A DNA stretch of 38,263 nucleotides from Sphaerisporangium melleum (GTDB lineage Bacteria; Actinomycetota; Actinomycetes; Streptosporangiales; Streptosporangiaceae): contig NZ_BMNT01000041.1 of assembly GCF_014646695.1 (NCBI RefSeq), forward strand, positions 1 to 38,263, given 5' to 3'. This document shows, in pieces, positions 31,993 to 38,263 of this stretch. Within the stretch, counting starts at the first letter, position 1. Each line of letters opens with the position of its first letter. A model generated the notes under the pieces. That model saw only the letters and a program-made list of their open reading frames with translations, ran no database searches and was not told the DNA's origin. The position numbers and the translations under genes were made by a program.

Positions 31993-32295
31993 TCACAGGA
32001 TCGGCCGGTGAACGGTGACGAGTTTGGTGCCGTCCGGGAAGGTCGCCTCGATCTGTACGGATTCCAGCATCTCGGGGATACCCTCCATGACATCCTCGCG
32101 GCGGAGCACCTTGCGGCCCGCCTCCATCAGCTCCGCGACGGGCCGGCCGTCCCGTGCGCCCTCCAGGAGGAACGACGCGATGATCGCGGTCGCCTCCGGG
32201 TGGTTCAGGCGCAGACCCCGGGCCTGACGCTCGCGCGCGACGTTCGCCGCGACGTGGATGAGCAGGCGTTCCTGTTCGTGTGGGGTGAGCCGCAT
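31993..32295 (-). CDS. ureA: Urease subunit gamma
   Basis: The product has 100 residues, beginning [14 protein letters not shown] and continuing [11 protein letters not shown], then E-G-A-R-D-G-R and [20 protein letters not shown]. This is the complete UreA. It is the first gene of ureABCFGD. There is no ribosome binding site. TAGGGT ends 6 nt before the ATG, so the mRNA is probably leaderless, and a GlnR-like box lies just upstream. Expression under nitrogen limitation is the expectation. Confidence 0.96.
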   Translation of the reverse strand: MRLTPHEQERLLIHVAANVARERQARGLRLNHPEATAIIASFLLEGARDGRPVAELMEAGRKVLRREDVMEGIPEMLESVQIEATFPDGTKLVTVHRPIL

Positions 32296-32301
32296 GGCCG
32301 G

Positions 32302-32307
32302 ACCCTA
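32302..32307 (-). promoter_or_regulatory. Putative -10 element of leaderless ureA
   Basis: TAGGGT on the minus strand stands 6 nt before ATG 32295, without a ribosome binding site. This fits leaderless transcription starting at or next to the ATG. Confidence 0.55.
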
Positions 32308-32317
32308 GGCAACCGCG

Positions 32318-32355
32318 GTTTCGCCGACGTGACGCCGGCATTTCGGGTCTGTGTC
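32318..32355 (-). promoter_or_regulatory. GlnR-like box upstream of ureA
   Basis: Reading on the minus strand there are four half-sites in exact register: GACAC-n6-GAAAT-n6-GTCAC-n6-GAAAC. The published actinomycete GlnR box alternates gTnAC and GaAAC with 6-bp spacing. The third and fourth half-sites match it fully, and the first two differ by one base each. The box ends about 23 bp before the ureA ATG and adjoins the -10 element. GlnR is the global nitrogen regulator, and urease genes are known members of its regulon in actinomycetes. A close position to the -10 could mean repression or activation. Confidence 0.6.
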
Positions 32356-32497
32356 GGGAGTCACAGCCCCTTCCGGCCCGCCCTCCCCGCCTTCCCATCC
32401 CGTTTCCCGGCAAAGCCCGCCGGCTCTCCGATGGCCCGTCCGATACGAATGCGGACGTGCACGGAACCCCGATTAGGGATGCCCGCGAAGACGCGTC

Positions 32498-32535
32498 GTG
32501 TTGTTCCGGTGAAATCCCGGTAAACGGCAATTAAC
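32498..32535 (+). promoter_or_regulatory. Weaker GlnR-like half-site array upstream of urtA
   Basis: GTGTT-n6-GTGAA-n6-GTAAA-n6-TTAAC has the same 11-bp register as the GlnR box, but the half-sites deviate from consensus. It begins about 120 bp before the urtA start and lies in an AT-richer patch. The even spacing is the main argument. Confidence 0.3.
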
Positions 32536-32620
32536 AAACCGGACGCGTACGGGAAACGTGACTCGATCACCTTTGCGGCAGATGAGTCGGTGCGGGGGCC
32601 GTATCGACGAGGAGGAGTAA

Positions 32621-33853
32621 TTGCGGAATCCAGCTTGGCGCGTCGGGGCCGCGGCGGCGGTCCTGTTGACCGGGCTCGCGGCCTGCGGTGGCGGATCATC
32701 GGCCACCGAGGGCGGCAGCGCCGCGGCGGGTGGAGGCGGGGACACCATAAAGGTGGGGCTCCTGCACTCCCTCAGCGGCACCATGGCGATCAGCGAGGTC
32801 ACGGTACGTGACTCGGAGCTGCTGGCCATCGAAGAGATCAACAAGGCCGGTGGCGTGCTGGGCAAGCAGCTCGTCCCGGTCGTGGAGGACGGCGCGTCCG
32901 ACTGGCCGACCTTCGCGGAGAAGGCCACCAAGCTGATCGCCCAGGACAAGGTCGCCACGGTGTTCGGCGGCTGGACCTCGGCGAGCCGCAAGGCCATGCT
33001 GCCGGTGTTCGAGAAGCGCAAGGCGCTGCTGTGGTATCCGGTGCAGTACGAGGGCCTGGAAAGCTCCCCCTACATTTTCTACACCGGCGCCACCACCAAC
33101 CAGCAGATCGTTCCCGGCCTGGACTACCTCAAGGAAAAGGGCAAGAAAAAGCTCTTCCTGGTCGGCAGCGACTACGTCTTCCCGCGCACCGCGAACAAAA
33201 TCATCAAGGCGTACGCGGCGGCGAACGGGATGGAGGTACTCGGCGAGGAGTACACCCCGCTCGGGCACACCGAATACAGCACGCTGGTGAACAAGGTCGT
33301 CCAGGCCAAACCGGACGCCGTCTTCAACACCCTCAACGGTGACAGCAACGTCGCCTTCTTCAAGCAACTGAAGAGCGCGGGGGTGGGCGCCGACACGATG
33401 CCCGTCATGTCGGTGAGCGTCGCCGAGGAAGAGGTCAAGGGCATCGGCGTCGACAACATCGCCGGGCACCTCGTGGCCTGGAACTACTACCAGACCACCG
33501 ACAACCCGGCCAACGCCAAGTTCGTCGAGGCGTTCAAGGCCAAGTACGGCAAGGACCGGGTGACCTCCGACCCGATGGAGGCCGGCTACAACTCCGTCTA
33601 CCTGTGGGCCGAGGCGGTGAAGAAGGCCGGCAGCACCGAGGTCGAGGCGGTGAAGAAGGCCGCGGGCGGCATCGCGCTGGAACGCCCCGAGGGCACGGTC
33701 ACCATCGACGGCGAGAACCAGCACATGTACAAGACGGCGCGCATCGGCGTCATCGAGCCGGACGGCCAGATCAAGGAGGTCTGGAACTCCGGCAAGCCGA
33801 TCAAGCCCGATCCGTACCTGAAGACCTATCCCTGGGCGGGCGGTCTCACCTGA
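32621..33853 (+). CDS. urtA: Urea ABC transporter substrate-binding lipoprotein
   Basis: The product has 410 residues. The start is TTG 32621 with GGAGGAG 3 nt upstream of the gap to it. The lipobox L-T-G-L-A-A-C-G gives a lipid-anchored exported protein. The mature part, [17 protein letters not shown], then [15 protein letters not shown] and [11 protein letters not shown], is characteristic of UrtA, the urea- (and short-chain-amide-) binding member of the branched-chain amino acid receptor family. It ends with Y-P-W-A-G-G-L-T. It is the first gene of urtABCDE, followed by a 259-bp gap with an inverted repeat that may lower expression of the membrane genes relative to this one. Confidence 0.95.
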   Translation: MRNPAWRVGAAAAVLLTGLAACGGGSSATEGGSAAAGGGGDTIKVGLLHSLSGTMAISEVTVRDSELLAIEEINKAGGVLGKQLVPVVEDGASDWPTFAEKATKLIAQDKVATVFGGWTSASRKAMLPVFEKRKALLWYPVQYEGLESSPYIFYTGATTNQQIVPGLDYLKEKGKKKLFLVGSDYVFPRTANKIIKAYAAANGMEVLGEEYTPLGHTEYSTLVNKVVQAKPDAVFNTLNGDSNVAFFKQLKSAGVGADTMPVMSVSVAEEEVKGIGVDNIAGHLVAWNYYQTTDNPANAKFVEAFKAKYGKDRVTSDPMEAGYNSVYLWAEAVKKAGSTEVEAVKKAAGGIALERPEGTVTIDGENQHMYKTARIGVIEPDGQIKEVWNSGKPIKPDPYLKTYPWAGGLT

Positions 33854-33872
33854 CGGTCGCCTTTTCGAGAAC

Positions 33873-33911
33873 GTGGCCGGGCCGAGGGGAAGTCTCGCCA
33901 AGTCCGGCCAC
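33873..33911 (+). repeat. Inverted repeat after urtA
   Basis: GTGGCCGG at 33873-33880 is complemented by CCGGCCAC at 33904-33911, 23 bp apart and 20 bp after the urtA stop. A hairpin here could act as attenuator or mRNA stabiliser, so that the binding protein is made in excess over UrtBCDE. No U-tract follows. Confidence 0.5.
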
Positions 33912-34112
33912 CCCAGACGGATCCGGGACGCGGGCGGCGACCTGACCGCGGAGATGACCGCGGCGCGGTGGCCGGCCGAGCGCACCGGGCGGCCGCGACA
34001 CGCGGCGCCACCCGCGTCCCGGAGCCGGACCCCAGGCACGTTCCCTCCGGCACGACACGTCCGCATTCGCCCAAGACGTCCGCACTTCGTGCGGCAAGGA
34101 GGTGAGCCGCTG

Positions 34113-34979
34113 ATGGAGGCCGTGGTCAACCAGCTCCCCATCGGGCTCTCGATCGGCGCCGTGCTGCTGCTGATCGCGCTCGGCCTGACCTTCACGTTCG
34201 GCCAGATGGGCGTGATCAACATGGCCCACGGCGAGTTCATCATGGCGGGTGCCTACACCGCCTACCTGCTCCAGGGCTGGGCGGGACGGCAGGCGGTGCT
34301 CGTCGCGCTGCCCGTCGCGTTCGCCGTGGCCGGGATCATGGGGCTCATCCTGGAACGGCTGGCCATCCGGCACTTCTACGGCCGGCCCCTGGACACCCTG
34401 CTGCTCACCTGGGGCGTCAGCCTGGTGCTGCAGCAGCTCGCCAGAGACCTGTTCGGCGCGCCGAACGTCCAGGTGCAGGCACCCACCTGGCTACAGGGCG
34501 GCATGGGCATCCTGCCCTACAACCGGCTGTTCATCTTCGCGCTCGCCGTCGGCAGCGTCGTGGCGATCTGGGGGTACATGAACCGCACCTCGCAGGGACG
34601 GCGCATGCAGGCGGTCATGCAGAACCGCCAGCTCGCCGCGGTGAGCGGCATCAACACCGGCCGGGTGGACCAGCGCACCTTCTTCATCGGCTCGGGCCTG
34701 GCCGGCATCGCCGGAGTCGCGCTCACGCTGATCGGCCCGGTCGGGCCCGCGCTCGGCACCTACTACATCGTGGACGCCTTCCTCGTCGTGGTCGCCGGCG
34801 GCCTCGGCCGGCTGGGCGGCGCGGTGATCGCGGCCGCCGCGCTGGGGCTGCTGAACTCCTACGCCGAGTTCTGGACCAACGCCAGCCTGGCCAAGGTCAT
34901 CGTCCTCGTGGTGATCATCGGGTTCCTGCAGGTGCGCCCGCAGGGCCTGTTCGTGCTCAGGGCGAGGGCGCTCACATGA
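34113..34979 (+). CDS. urtB: Urea ABC transporter permease UrtB
   Basis: The product has 288 residues, mostly hydrophobic, with about eight membrane segments. The conserved F-G-Q-M-G-V-I-N-M-A-H-G-E-F-I-M-A-G-A-Y and a C-terminal V-R-P-Q-G-L-F match LivH/UrtB-type permeases. The start is ATG 34113 with AAGGAGGTGA at 34096-34105, a perfect anti-16S match. In-frame codons upstream are polar, Arg/Pro-rich and not part of the protein. Its end overlaps urtC by ATGA (34976-34979). Confidence 0.94.
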   Translation: MEAVVNQLPIGLSIGAVLLLIALGLTFTFGQMGVINMAHGEFIMAGAYTAYLLQGWAGRQAVLVALPVAFAVAGIMGLILERLAIRHFYGRPLDTLLLTWGVSLVLQQLARDLFGAPNVQVQAPTWLQGGMGILPYNRLFIFALAVGSVVAIWGYMNRTSQGRRMQAVMQNRQLAAVSGINTGRVDQRTFFIGSGLAGIAGVALTLIGPVGPALGTYYIVDAFLVVVAGGLGRLGGAVIAAAALGLLNSYAEFWTNASLAKVIVLVVIIGFLQVRPQGLFVLRARALT

Positions 34980-36157
34980 CGGCCACCGTGCGCAACCTCG
35001 TCCCGCCCGCCCCGCCCGCGCCGGCCCTGCGCGGCCCGTCCTTGCGCGACCGGCTCAAGGGCCCGGCGGTGTTCACCTTCGTCGCCGTGCTGGCCCTGGT
35101 GGCCGCCCCCCTGCTGCTGGAGCCGTTCCGGCTCAACCTGCTGGCCAAGTACCTCTGCTACGCCATCGTCGCGCTCGGCATCGGGCTCGCCTGGGGGCAG
35201 GGCGGCATGCTCACCCTCGGCCAGGGGGTGTTCTTCGGGCTCGGCGGCTACGCGATGGGCATGTACCTCAAGCTCAACGACGCCGGCGGCGACCTGCCCG
35301 ACTTCATGGTGTGGAGCGGGGTGGAGAAGCTGCCCGCGCTGTGGGCGCCGTTCGCCAACCCCGTCTTCGCCGTCGTGTTCGCGGTCGCAGGCCCGGTGCT
35401 GCTCGCCCTGCTGCTCGGCGCGCTGGTGTTCCGGCAGCGGGTGCGCGGCGCGTACTTCGCGATCCTCACCCAGGCGCTGGCCGCGGCGACCGTCATCCTG
35501 CTCGTCGGCCAGCAGGGCCTGACCGGCGGCACGAACGGGCTGACCAACTTCTTCGAGCTGTTCGGCCAGGACCTCGCCGCCGACGAGACCCAGCGCGGGC
35601 TGTACCTGGTCGTCGCCGCGGTCCTCGGCGTGCTGTACCTGCTGGCCCGGCAGCTCGTCCGCAGCAGGTTCGGCCGGCTGCTGGTCGCGATCAGGGACGG
35701 CGAGGACCGCGTCCGCTTCCTCGGCTACAACCCGGCGACCGTCAAGACCGTCACCTTCGCGGTGTCGGCCGGCATGGCCGGACTGGCCGGGGCGCTGTTC
35801 GTCCCGGTCGTCGGCATCATCTCCCCGGCGCTGCTCGGCGTGGTGCCGTCCCTGGAACTGGTCGTCGCCGTGGCCGTCGGCGGCCGGTTCTCGCTCGCGG
35901 GCGCCGTGCTCGGCGCGGTGCTCATGGGGTACGCCAGGACGTCGTTCAGCGAGGAGTTCGCCGACGGCTGGCTCTACCTGCAGGGGGCGCTGTTCATCCT
36001 GGTGATCAGCCTCGCCCCCAAGGGACTGTTCGGCCTGCTCGCCGCCGCCCGTAACCTGATCGCCGCCCGCACGCAATCCAGGAGCCGGACGATGGACGGG
36101 GACATGGCGGGCGGCGCGGACGGGCCGCTGGTCGAGGCGCCGGAGGCGAGGGCATGA
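34976..36157 (+). CDS. urtC: Urea ABC transporter permease UrtC
   Basis: The product has 393 residues. After a short Pro-rich N-terminus it is hydrophobic, with about ten membrane segments, G-L-A-W-G-Q-G-G-M-L-T-L-G-Q-G-V-F-F-G-L-G-G-Y, and R-D-G-E-D-R-V-R-F-L-G-Y, features of LivM/UrtC-type permeases. It pairs with UrtB in the membrane. The hydrophilic last 40 residues are a cytoplasmic tail. The ATG overlaps the urtB stop, and a 24-codon frame starts in an ATGA overlap at its own stop. Confidence 0.94.
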   Translation: MTATVRNLVPPAPPAPALRGPSLRDRLKGPAVFTFVAVLALVAAPLLLEPFRLNLLAKYLCYAIVALGIGLAWGQGGMLTLGQGVFFGLGGYAMGMYLKLNDAGGDLPDFMVWSGVEKLPALWAPFANPVFAVVFAVAGPVLLALLLGALVFRQRVRGAYFAILTQALAAATVILLVGQQGLTGGTNGLTNFFELFGQDLAADETQRGLYLVVAAVLGVLYLLARQLVRSRFGRLLVAIRDGEDRVRFLGYNPATVKTVTFAVSAGMAGLAGALFVPVVGIISPALLGVVPSLELVVAVAVGGRFSLAGAVLGAVLMGYARTSFSEEFADGWLYLQGALFILVISLAPKGLFGLLAAARNLIAARTQSRSRTMDGDMAGGADGPLVEAPEARA

Positions 36158-36228
36158 GCGGGTCCCCGGCGGCGAAGACCCGCCAGATCCTGATCGCGGC
36201 ACGTGGAGCCCGGGAGCCGGTGAGATGA
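36154..36228 (+). CDS. Possible 24-codon ORF linking urtC and urtD
   Basis: The ATG overlaps the urtC stop (ATGA, 36154-36157), and its own TGA overlaps the urtD ATG (ATGA, 36225-36228). It would encode 24 residues (MSGSPAAKTRQILIAARGAR and four more). The exact double overlap suggests translational coupling across the 67-bp gap. A functional peptide is doubtful. Confidence 0.4.
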   Translation: MSGSPAAKTRQILIAARGAREPVR

Positions 36229-37154
36229 GCGAAGCGCTGCTGGAGGTGCGCGACCTGTCGGTGGTGTTCGACGGGTTCCGCGCCCTGGACGGGGTCGATC
36301 TCACGGTCGAGCGCGGGGAGCTGCGCTTCCTCATCGGCCCGAACGGCGCGGGCAAGACCACGCTGATCGACGTGATCACCGGTCTCACCCGCCCCGCCGG
36401 CGGTTCGGTGCGCTTCGAGGGCCGCGACCTGGCCGGGCGCAAGGAGCACGAGATCGTCCGGATGGGCGTGGGCCGCACCTTCCAGACCTCGGTCGTGTTC
36501 GAGGAGCTGACCGTGCTGGAGAACCTCGACCTGGCCGCGTCATTCCGCAGGCCGCTGTGGTCGCTGGCCCGGCGGCGGCGCGGGGTGTCCGACGCGGTGG
36601 CGGCGGCGATGGAGACCACCCAGTTGCACGCGCTCGCCGACCGCCCCGCCGGGGTGCTCTCGCACGGGCAGCGGCAGTGGCTGGAGATCGGCATGCTCAT
36701 CGCCCAGGGGCCGCGCCTGCTGCTGCTGGACGAGCCGGTCGCCGGCATGTCGGGGGAGGAGCGCCAGCACACCGGTGAGCTGCTCACCGAGATCGCCAAG
36801 GAGCACACGGTGATCGTGATCGAGCACGACATGGAGTTCCTGCGCCGGTACGCCTCCCAGGTGACCGTGCTGCACGAGGGCAAGGTGCTCGTGGAGGGCT
36901 CGGTCGACGAGGTGCGGGCCGATCCCCGGGTCCAGGAGGTCTACCTGGGCCGCACCGACGACACGTTTGACCCCGCCGTGGCGGGAAAGACCACCGCTTC
37001 GGCCGGAGGCGGGAGGATGGCCGGGGGCCCGGACGCGGGGACGGCCATCGGTGAGGGCGTGGTAGCCGGGCCCGGCGCGGCGGGCACCGGCACGATGAGC
37101 GGCACCGCCGCCGGTCCGGTCGCCGGCTCGGCCGCCGCCGGAGAGGTGAAGTGA
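36225..37154 (+). CDS. urtD: Urea ABC transporter ATPase UrtD with a low-complexity tail
   Basis: The product has 309 residues. Walker A G38-P-N-G-A-G-K-T, signature L-S-H-G-Q, Walker B L-L-L-L-D-E-P-V and the switch His in I-E-H-D-M are intact. This is a LivG/UrtD-type ATPase, which powers urea uptake with UrtE. The core ends near residue 247 (V-Y-L-G-R-T-D-D). Then comes a Gly/Ala/Thr-rich tail of about 60 residues that is not part of the usual protein. The ribosome binding site is poor, and it overlaps a 24-codon frame before it. Confidence 0.94.
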   Translation: MSEALLEVRDLSVVFDGFRALDGVDLTVERGELRFLIGPNGAGKTTLIDVITGLTRPAGGSVRFEGRDLAGRKEHEIVRMGVGRTFQTSVVFEELTVLENLDLAASFRRPLWSLARRRRGVSDAVAAAMETTQLHALADRPAGVLSHGQRQWLEIGMLIAQGPRLLLLDEPVAGMSGEERQHTGELLTEIAKEHTVIVIEHDMEFLRRYASQVTVLHEGKVLVEGSVDEVRADPRVQEVYLGRTDDTFDPAVAGKTTASAGGGRMAGGPDAGTAIGEGVVAGPGAAGTGTMSGTAAGPVAGSAAAGEVK

Positions 37155-37846
37155 TGCTGTCGGTACAGGGGCTTTCCGCCGGGTACGGCAGGGCGCGGGT
37201 GCTGTTCGACGTGTCGTTCGAGGTGGCGCCCGGCAGCCTGGTCTGCGTCATGGGACGCAACGGCGTGGGCAAGACCACCCTGCTGAACACCGTGATGGGC
37301 GTGCTGCCCGCCACGGCCGGCACGGTGACGTTCGAGGGCAAGGACGTGACGCGGCTGCGGCCGCACGAGCGGGTACGGCTCGGCCTCGGCTACGTCCCGC
37401 AGGGGCACGAGACGTTCCCGCAGCTCAGCGTGATGGGCAACCTGCTGGTCACGGCGGAGGCGTCCGGCCACAAGGACCTCGGCGCGATCGAGGAGGCCCT
37501 CGCGGTCTTCCCCCGGCTGAAGCCGTTGCTGAAGAAACGGGCGGGATTCCTGTCCGGCGGCCAGCAACAGCAGCTCGCCATGGCCCGGGCGCTGGTCACC
37601 CGGCCGAAGCTGCTCATCCTGGACGAGCCGACCGAGGGCATCCAGCCGTCCATCATCCTGGAGATCGAGGAGGCCATCGAGAGCCTGCACCGCGGCGGGC
37701 TGGCCGTGCTCCTCGTCGAGCAGTACGTCGACCTCGCGCTGCGGCTCGCCGACCGCTTCCTCATCCTGGACGCCGGGCACGTGGTGCGCTCGGGCCCGGC
37801 GGAGGAGCTGCGTGAGGAGGAGGTCCACCGCCTGCTCGCCGTCTGA
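37154..37846 (+). CDS. urtE: Urea ABC transporter ATPase UrtE
   Basis: The product has 230 residues. Walker A G-R-N-G-V-G-K-T-T near 34-42, L-S-G-G-Q-Q-Q-Q-L-A-M-A-R-A and L-I-L-D-E-P-T-E-G-I-Q-P are those of LivF/UrtE ATPases. The ATG at 37154 shares a base with the urtD stop (TGATG). A GTG one codon earlier is too close to the AGGTG ribosome binding site to be preferred. It ends 9 bp before the stop of the convergent ctaD. Confidence 0.95.
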   Translation: MLSVQGLSAGYGRARVLFDVSFEVAPGSLVCVMGRNGVGKTTLLNTVMGVLPATAGTVTFEGKDVTRLRPHERVRLGLGYVPQGHETFPQLSVMGNLLVTAEASGHKDLGAIEEALAVFPRLKPLLKKRAGFLSGGQQQQLAMARALVTRPKLLILDEPTEGIQPSIILEIEEAIESLHRGGLAVLLVEQYVDLALRLADRFLILDAGHVVRSGPAEELREEEVHRLLAV

Positions 37847-37855
37847 GCCCCGCCG

Positions 37856-38263
37856 TCACTCCCGTTCGGGCCTGCTCGCCCGCTGGATCTTCAGCGGCAG
37901 GTGCGCGTAGTGGATGTCGAACGCCGGCCGTTCCGAGCGGATGCGCGGCAGGTGGGTGAAGTTGTGCCGCGGCGGCGGGCAGGAGGTCGCCCACTCCAGC
38001 GAGTTGCCGAACTCCCACGGGTCGTCCCTGGTCACCCGGGTGCCGTGCCGCCAGGTGTACCAGACGTTGTAGAGGAACGGCAGTGTCGAGGCGCCCAGGA
38101 GGAACGAGCCGATCGACGAGATCGCGTTGGCCGTGGTGAAGCCGTCGGCGGCGGAGTAGTCGGCGTACCGGCGCGGGAACCCCTGCGCGCCGAGCCAGTG
38201 CTGCACCAGGAAGGTGGTGTGGAAGCCGATGAACAGCGTCCAGAAGTGCCACTTGCCGAGGGT
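37856..38263 (-). CDS. ctaD: Cytochrome c oxidase subunit I, C-terminal part, cut by the window edge
   Basis: The last 135 residues are visible, open to the right edge. [14 protein letters not shown] and [13 protein letters not shown] are the final membrane helices and the loop of aa3-type CtaD. A further helix, then [21 protein letters not shown], follows. The polar C-terminal tail ends at TGA 37858-37856. It is the heme-copper subunit that reduces oxygen in the cytoplasmic membrane, although the heme ligands lie outside the window. It is convergent with urtE, only 9 bp away, with no room for a separate terminator. Confidence 0.95.
   Translation of the reverse strand, partial: TLGKWHFWTLFIGFHTTFLVQHWLGAQGFPRRYADYSAADGFTTANAISSIGSFLLGASTLPFLYNVWYTWRHGTRVTRDDPWEFGNSLEWATSCPPPRHNFTHLPRIRSERPAFDIHYAHLPLKIQRASRPERE

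Larger units (their letters stand above)
32296..32620. other. Divergent regulatory region between ureA and urtA
   Basis: The 325 bp separate the ureA start and the urtA start. On the ureA side are a TAGGGT -10 element and a four-half-site GlnR-like box. On the urtA side are a weaker set of half-sites at 32498-32535 and a ribosome binding site GGAGGAG at 32611-32617. The translations of the middle are noise. No further gene is seen. Confidence 0.75.

Noticed and set aside
34859-36883. Minus-strand frame of 674 codons opposite urtC and urtD
   Set aside because: Antisense to clearly recognised transporter genes, and the translation has no domain.

Overview
The window is very GC-rich, with GTG and TTG starts, ATGA-type overlaps, a mycosin, WXG100-like proteins and a GlnR-like urease promoter. 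Together these point to a filamentous actinomycete, plausibly of the Streptosporangiales (the order is an inference from overall gene style). No rRNA, tRNA, CRISPR array or transposase was seen.

Region 1 (1-21831) is a type VII (ESX) secretion accessory and effector island. A gene cut by the left edge (minus strand) faces a plus-strand pair, a WXG100-like protein translationally coupled to a toxin-type N-terminal module that has no toxin domain. An Uma2-type nuclease gene follows. From 21831 down to 2949 ten clear genes run on the minus strand: mycosin protease, a membrane Ser/Thr kinase homologue with a broken HRD motif, YbaB-like protein, SseB-domain protein, unknown protein, second YbaB-like protein, WXG100-like protein, a 3466-residue protein with an HEVGH metallopeptidase motif, a zinc-ribbon-like protein and its paralogue. 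A possible 65-codon ORF lies just before the giant gene. ATGA or GTGA overlaps tie the effector part together. The core export genes (eccB, eccC, eccD, eccE) are not in the window.

Region 2 (21969-24363, plus strand) holds a cytidine-deaminase-fold protein without zinc ligands, the GTPase gene era, a 30-codon ORF and a coupled beta-propeller-like gene.

Region 3 (24376-27105, minus strand) looks like a small, partly decayed peptide (RiPP-like) locus: a short ORF resembling the end of an HTH regulator, a Cys-rich 102-aa peptide with a strong ribosome binding site, a 22-bp perfect hairpin, an asparagine-synthase-like enzyme without the glutaminase Cys, and a redoxin fragment. I do not recognise it as a described class.

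Region 4 (27329-37846) is a complete urea utilisation unit. ureABCFGD on the minus strand and urtABCDE on the plus strand diverge from a 325-bp region. That region carries a four-half-site GlnR-like box next to a probably leaderless ureA promoter, and a weaker candidate box on the urtA side. UrtABCDE imports urea, UreABC hydrolyses it and UreDFG load nickel. The window ends inside ctaD (cytochrome c oxidase subunit I), convergent with urtE.
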